NCBI GenBank assembly: GCA_017613225.1
Contig: JAGAEH010000225.1
Location: 1 to 15,743, forward strand
DNA from: Lachnospiraceae bacterium
Lineage (GTDB): Bacteria; Bacillota; Clostridia; Lachnospirales; Lachnospiraceae
Direction of reading: 5' to 3'
DNA length: 15,743 nucleotides
The translations under genes were made by a program, and so were the position numbers. Of this stretch, positions 14,090 through 15,743 are shown piece after piece. The notes beneath the pieces are model-generated. The model was given only the letters and a program-made list of their open reading frames with translations, searched no databases and had not been told where the DNA came from. The number at the start of each line of letters is the position of its first letter. Positions within the stretch are counted from its first letter, which is position 1.

Positions 14090-15334
14090 TCAGAGCGAAA
14101 CATCCGTAAGATCCGGCAGCAGGTCGTGCCGCATGATGTCCCGGCCTTCCGTGTCGATCACCTTTACCGTGTCGACGATGATCCGGTGCTTGCGGTTGAA
14201 CTCTTCCACCGTCTGGGCGACGATGTTCATGCCCGCCACCCGGTCGCTGCTGCTGGTGACGCCGCGGGCCTCGAAGCCCGGCGCGCGCACCGCGTGATAT
14301 TCGTTGATCAGCCCCTGCTTTTGCATCTCCTCGAAGCCTTCCAGATGGTCGAAGACGCCGGGATGGCAGTAGATGAAGTCGTTCACCACGATCCTGTTGC
14401 CGGTGTCCTTCGTCTCCACGTCGGGAGTCCTGCCCAAGAACAGGTCGATGGTGGCGCTGATCACGTCTACCCCGCAGGAGTACTTGATCAGCAGGTATTT
14501 CATGTTGCCGCCGGTGCGGGCGCAGAACTCCAGCACGGAGACCTTCTCCCCGTCGGACAAGAGCTGCACCAGAAGCGGCGCGTTCACCAGATGGAAGGCG
14601 TCCGCGATCTTCTGGCAGATCTCCTCGATCTGCTTTAAGATGGCCGGGTTCACGCCGGAAGAGGCGGGATAGCGGCCCCGGAAGATCACGAAGCGGCCCT
14701 CGTCCTTCACCTTTTCGCTGTTGGTGACGATCAGGATCTTCGCCCTGCCGTTCACCACGAAGGCGTCCACGCTGATCTCCTCTCCCTCGAAGAACTCCTC
14801 CACGATCACGCCGCCGCTGCGGCTGATGTGCTGGGCTTCCTTATAGAAGGTCTCCAGCTCCTCCCGGTTTTTGGCCTTCCGCACGCCCCGGGAACTGTAG
14901 GCGTCCACTGGCTTTACCACCAGGGGGTAGCACAGTTCCTCGATGGCCGGATCCTCCAGGCCGGAGGTCTGCACATAGCGGGAGGTGGGGATGCCGTTTT
15001 CCGCGAAGATGCGCTTCATGCGGATCTTGTCGGAGACGTCCTGGGCGGTCTCGTAATCGATGTAGCAGGGCAGGCCCAGCATTTCGGCCACCTGGGCCAC
15101 CACCAGCAGCACCTGGTCCGCGCAGACGGTGATCAAAAAGTCCACCTGCTCCTTTACGGCCAGGTCCTTCACCGCCTCGATGTCAAAAATAGGTATCACG
15201 TGAAAGCTGTCGGCATAGGGCGCCGCGATGGCCTTGGGACTGCCGTCCGCCAGCACCGTTTCAATGCCCCGTTCCTTCAGCTGTCTGATCAGTTCGATCT
15301 GCGGGAGCCCGCCCGCAACGATGAGTGCCTTCAT
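14090..15334 (-). CDS. ATP-grasp ligase
   Basis: The 414-residue protein has a pre-ATP-grasp Rossmann-like domain (MKALIVAGGLPQIELIRQL, 1-19) and an ATP-grasp domain. It shows LVVKPVDAYSSRGV (138-151, ATP-binding Lys141), VIVEEFFEGEEISVDAF (176-192), and VLEFCARTGGNMKY (267-280) carrying the metal-binding Glu269 and Asn277. Enzymes of this kind join a carboxylate to an amine or other nucleophile through an acyl-phosphate, as in peptide-like metabolites or decorated sugars. The C-terminal part (about 300-414) is unassigned. The start at 15334 is chosen because GAGGAAGGA (15342-15350) sits 7 nt upstream; a start at 15352 would overlap the previous gene and lacks such a site. Confidence 0.82.
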   Translation of the reverse strand: MKALIVAGGLPQIELIRQLKERGIETVLADGSPKAIAAPYADSFHVIPIFDIEAVKDLAVKEQVDFLITVCADQVLLVVAQVAEMLGLPCYIDYETAQDVSDKIRMKRIFAENGIPTSRYVQTSGLEDPAIEELCYPLVVKPVDAYSSRGVRKAKNREELETFYKEAQHISRSGGVIVEEFFEGEEISVDAFVVNGRAKILIVTNSEKVKDEGRFVIFRGRYPASSGVNPAILKQIEEICQKIADAFHLVNAPLLVQLLSDGEKVSVLEFCARTGGNMKYLLIKYSCGVDVISATIDLFLGRTPDVETKDTGNRIVVNDFIYCHPGVFDHLEGFEEMQKQGLINEYHAVRAPGFEARGVTSSSDRVAGMNIVAQTVEEFNRKHRIIVDTVKVIDTEGRDIMRHDLLPDLTDVSL

Positions 15335-15338
15335 GCCG

Positions 15339-15743
15339 TCATCCTTCCTCATTTTCGGAATGCGCTCTTCTGCTCACGAAGTCCCGGTAGAGCTGCTCCG
15401 CCAGCGCGTCGTCCATGTCCTTGATCTTCGGCGTCCCGAATTTGGCCCGGAAATCCTCGGAATAGGCCTTGGACTTTTCCACGTACTCGTCAAAAGTGCA
15501 GATGAACCTGGCCGGCACCCCCGCGTACACGGAATTGTCCGGGATATCCTTGTTCACCAGGCTGTCGGAGCCGATGATCACGTTGGAGCCGATCCGGGTG
15601 TCGTACAGGATCCTGGTGCCGGAGCCGATGAAGACGTTGTCCATCACCTCGATGCAGCCCACCCGCTCGATGTGGCCGCTGCCAGGCTCCTTCGCGTTCA
15701 GCATCGTGTGGATCACGTCGTGGGTCACAAATCCCACGTTGGA
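15339..15743 (-). CDS. Hexapeptide-repeat (left-handed beta-helix) O-acyltransferase, N-terminal part outside the window
   Basis: The frame is open to the right edge, leaving 134 C-terminal residues. A GTG near the edge (15737-15735) is internal, since the upstream codons continue the motif SNVGFVTHDVIH. The hexapeptide pattern is clear (VGCIEVMDNVFIGSGTRIL, then IGSNVIIGSDSLVNKDIPDNSVYAGVPARFI), ending in the usual NSVYAGVPA cap. The His in GFVTHD is the likely catalytic base. These enzymes acetylate sugars or other small molecules and are common in capsule clusters. The last codons carry the ribosome binding site of the ATP-grasp gene, which begins 4 nt after the stop. Confidence 0.85.
   Translation of the reverse strand, partial: SNVGFVTHDVIHTMLNAKEPGSGHIERVGCIEVMDNVFIGSGTRILYDTRIGSNVIIGSDSLVNKDIPDNSVYAGVPARFICTFDEYVEKSKAYSEDFRAKFGTPKIKDMDDALAEQLYRDFVSRRAHSENEEG
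15342..15350 (-). promoter_or_regulatory. Ribosome binding site that decides the ATP-grasp start
   Basis: GAGGAAGGA on the minus strand lies 7 nt before the ATG at 15334, within the last codons of the acyltransferase gene. It excludes the in-frame ATG at 15352 as the main start. Confidence 0.7.

Noticed and set aside
15735..15737. GTG as the true start of the acyltransferase
   Set aside because: The frame is open to the window edge and the codons before the GTG continue the typical SNVGFVTHD motif, so the gene is simply cut by the window.

Overview
The window looks like part of the chromosome of a GC-rich Clostridia-type Firmicute, perhaps Lachnospiraceae-like. The tRNA-Trp has a Firmicutes-like sequence and no encoded CCA, the ribosome binding sites are strong AGGAGG types, and the proteins resemble anaerobe families. 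The lineage is inferred from style, not proven. Every gene I can support lies on the minus strand, so transcription runs from high to low coordinates. The many long plus-strand open frames are shadows of these genes.

Right part (15743 to 8612), in transcription order: the 3' part of a hexapeptide-repeat O-acyltransferase; an ATP-grasp ligase; a TRAP/DctM-like large permease; a small two-helix membrane protein with an acidic tail; two consecutive MmgE/PrpD-family proteins; and an AKR7-like aldo/keto reductase. Gaps are 4 to about 40 nt, and one junction overlaps as ATGA, so this reads as one operon.

Middle: about 290 bp without a gene (8320-8611) holds a dense set of inverted repeats and tetraloop hairpins. 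It is followed by a phosphonopyruvate-decarboxylase-like ThDP enzyme. A very good sigma70 promoter overlaps the stop of that gene, and its -10 box is flanked by a 10-bp direct repeat. This promoter leads into a U32-like TIM-barrel protein and a CitE-like C-C bond lyase of the kind usually seen in Ter stress-response clusters.

Left part: a three-copy palindromic intergenic repeat (4935-5052) separates the lyase from a two-subunit class I fumarase/tartrate-dehydratase-like pair, encoded in the order beta then alpha. Only 28 nt further comes a Wzz-like polysaccharide chain-length regulator with a C-terminal domain resembling a degenerate BY-kinase. Then come a tRNA-Trp gene with its own promoter, an intrinsic terminator, and the 5' part of a YfhO-family membrane protein that runs off the left edge.

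Taken together, a transporter and a set of carboxylic-acid enzymes (two PrpD-like, fumarase-like, CitE-like, 2-oxoacid decarboxylase, aldo/keto reductase, ATP-grasp ligase) sit inside a surface-polysaccharide neighbourhood (acyltransferase, Wzz, YfhO). I do not recognise this combination as a described pathway. It could make an unusual acid or phosphonate substituent or small molecule, or take up and break down a polycarboxylate. The window alone does not decide between these.
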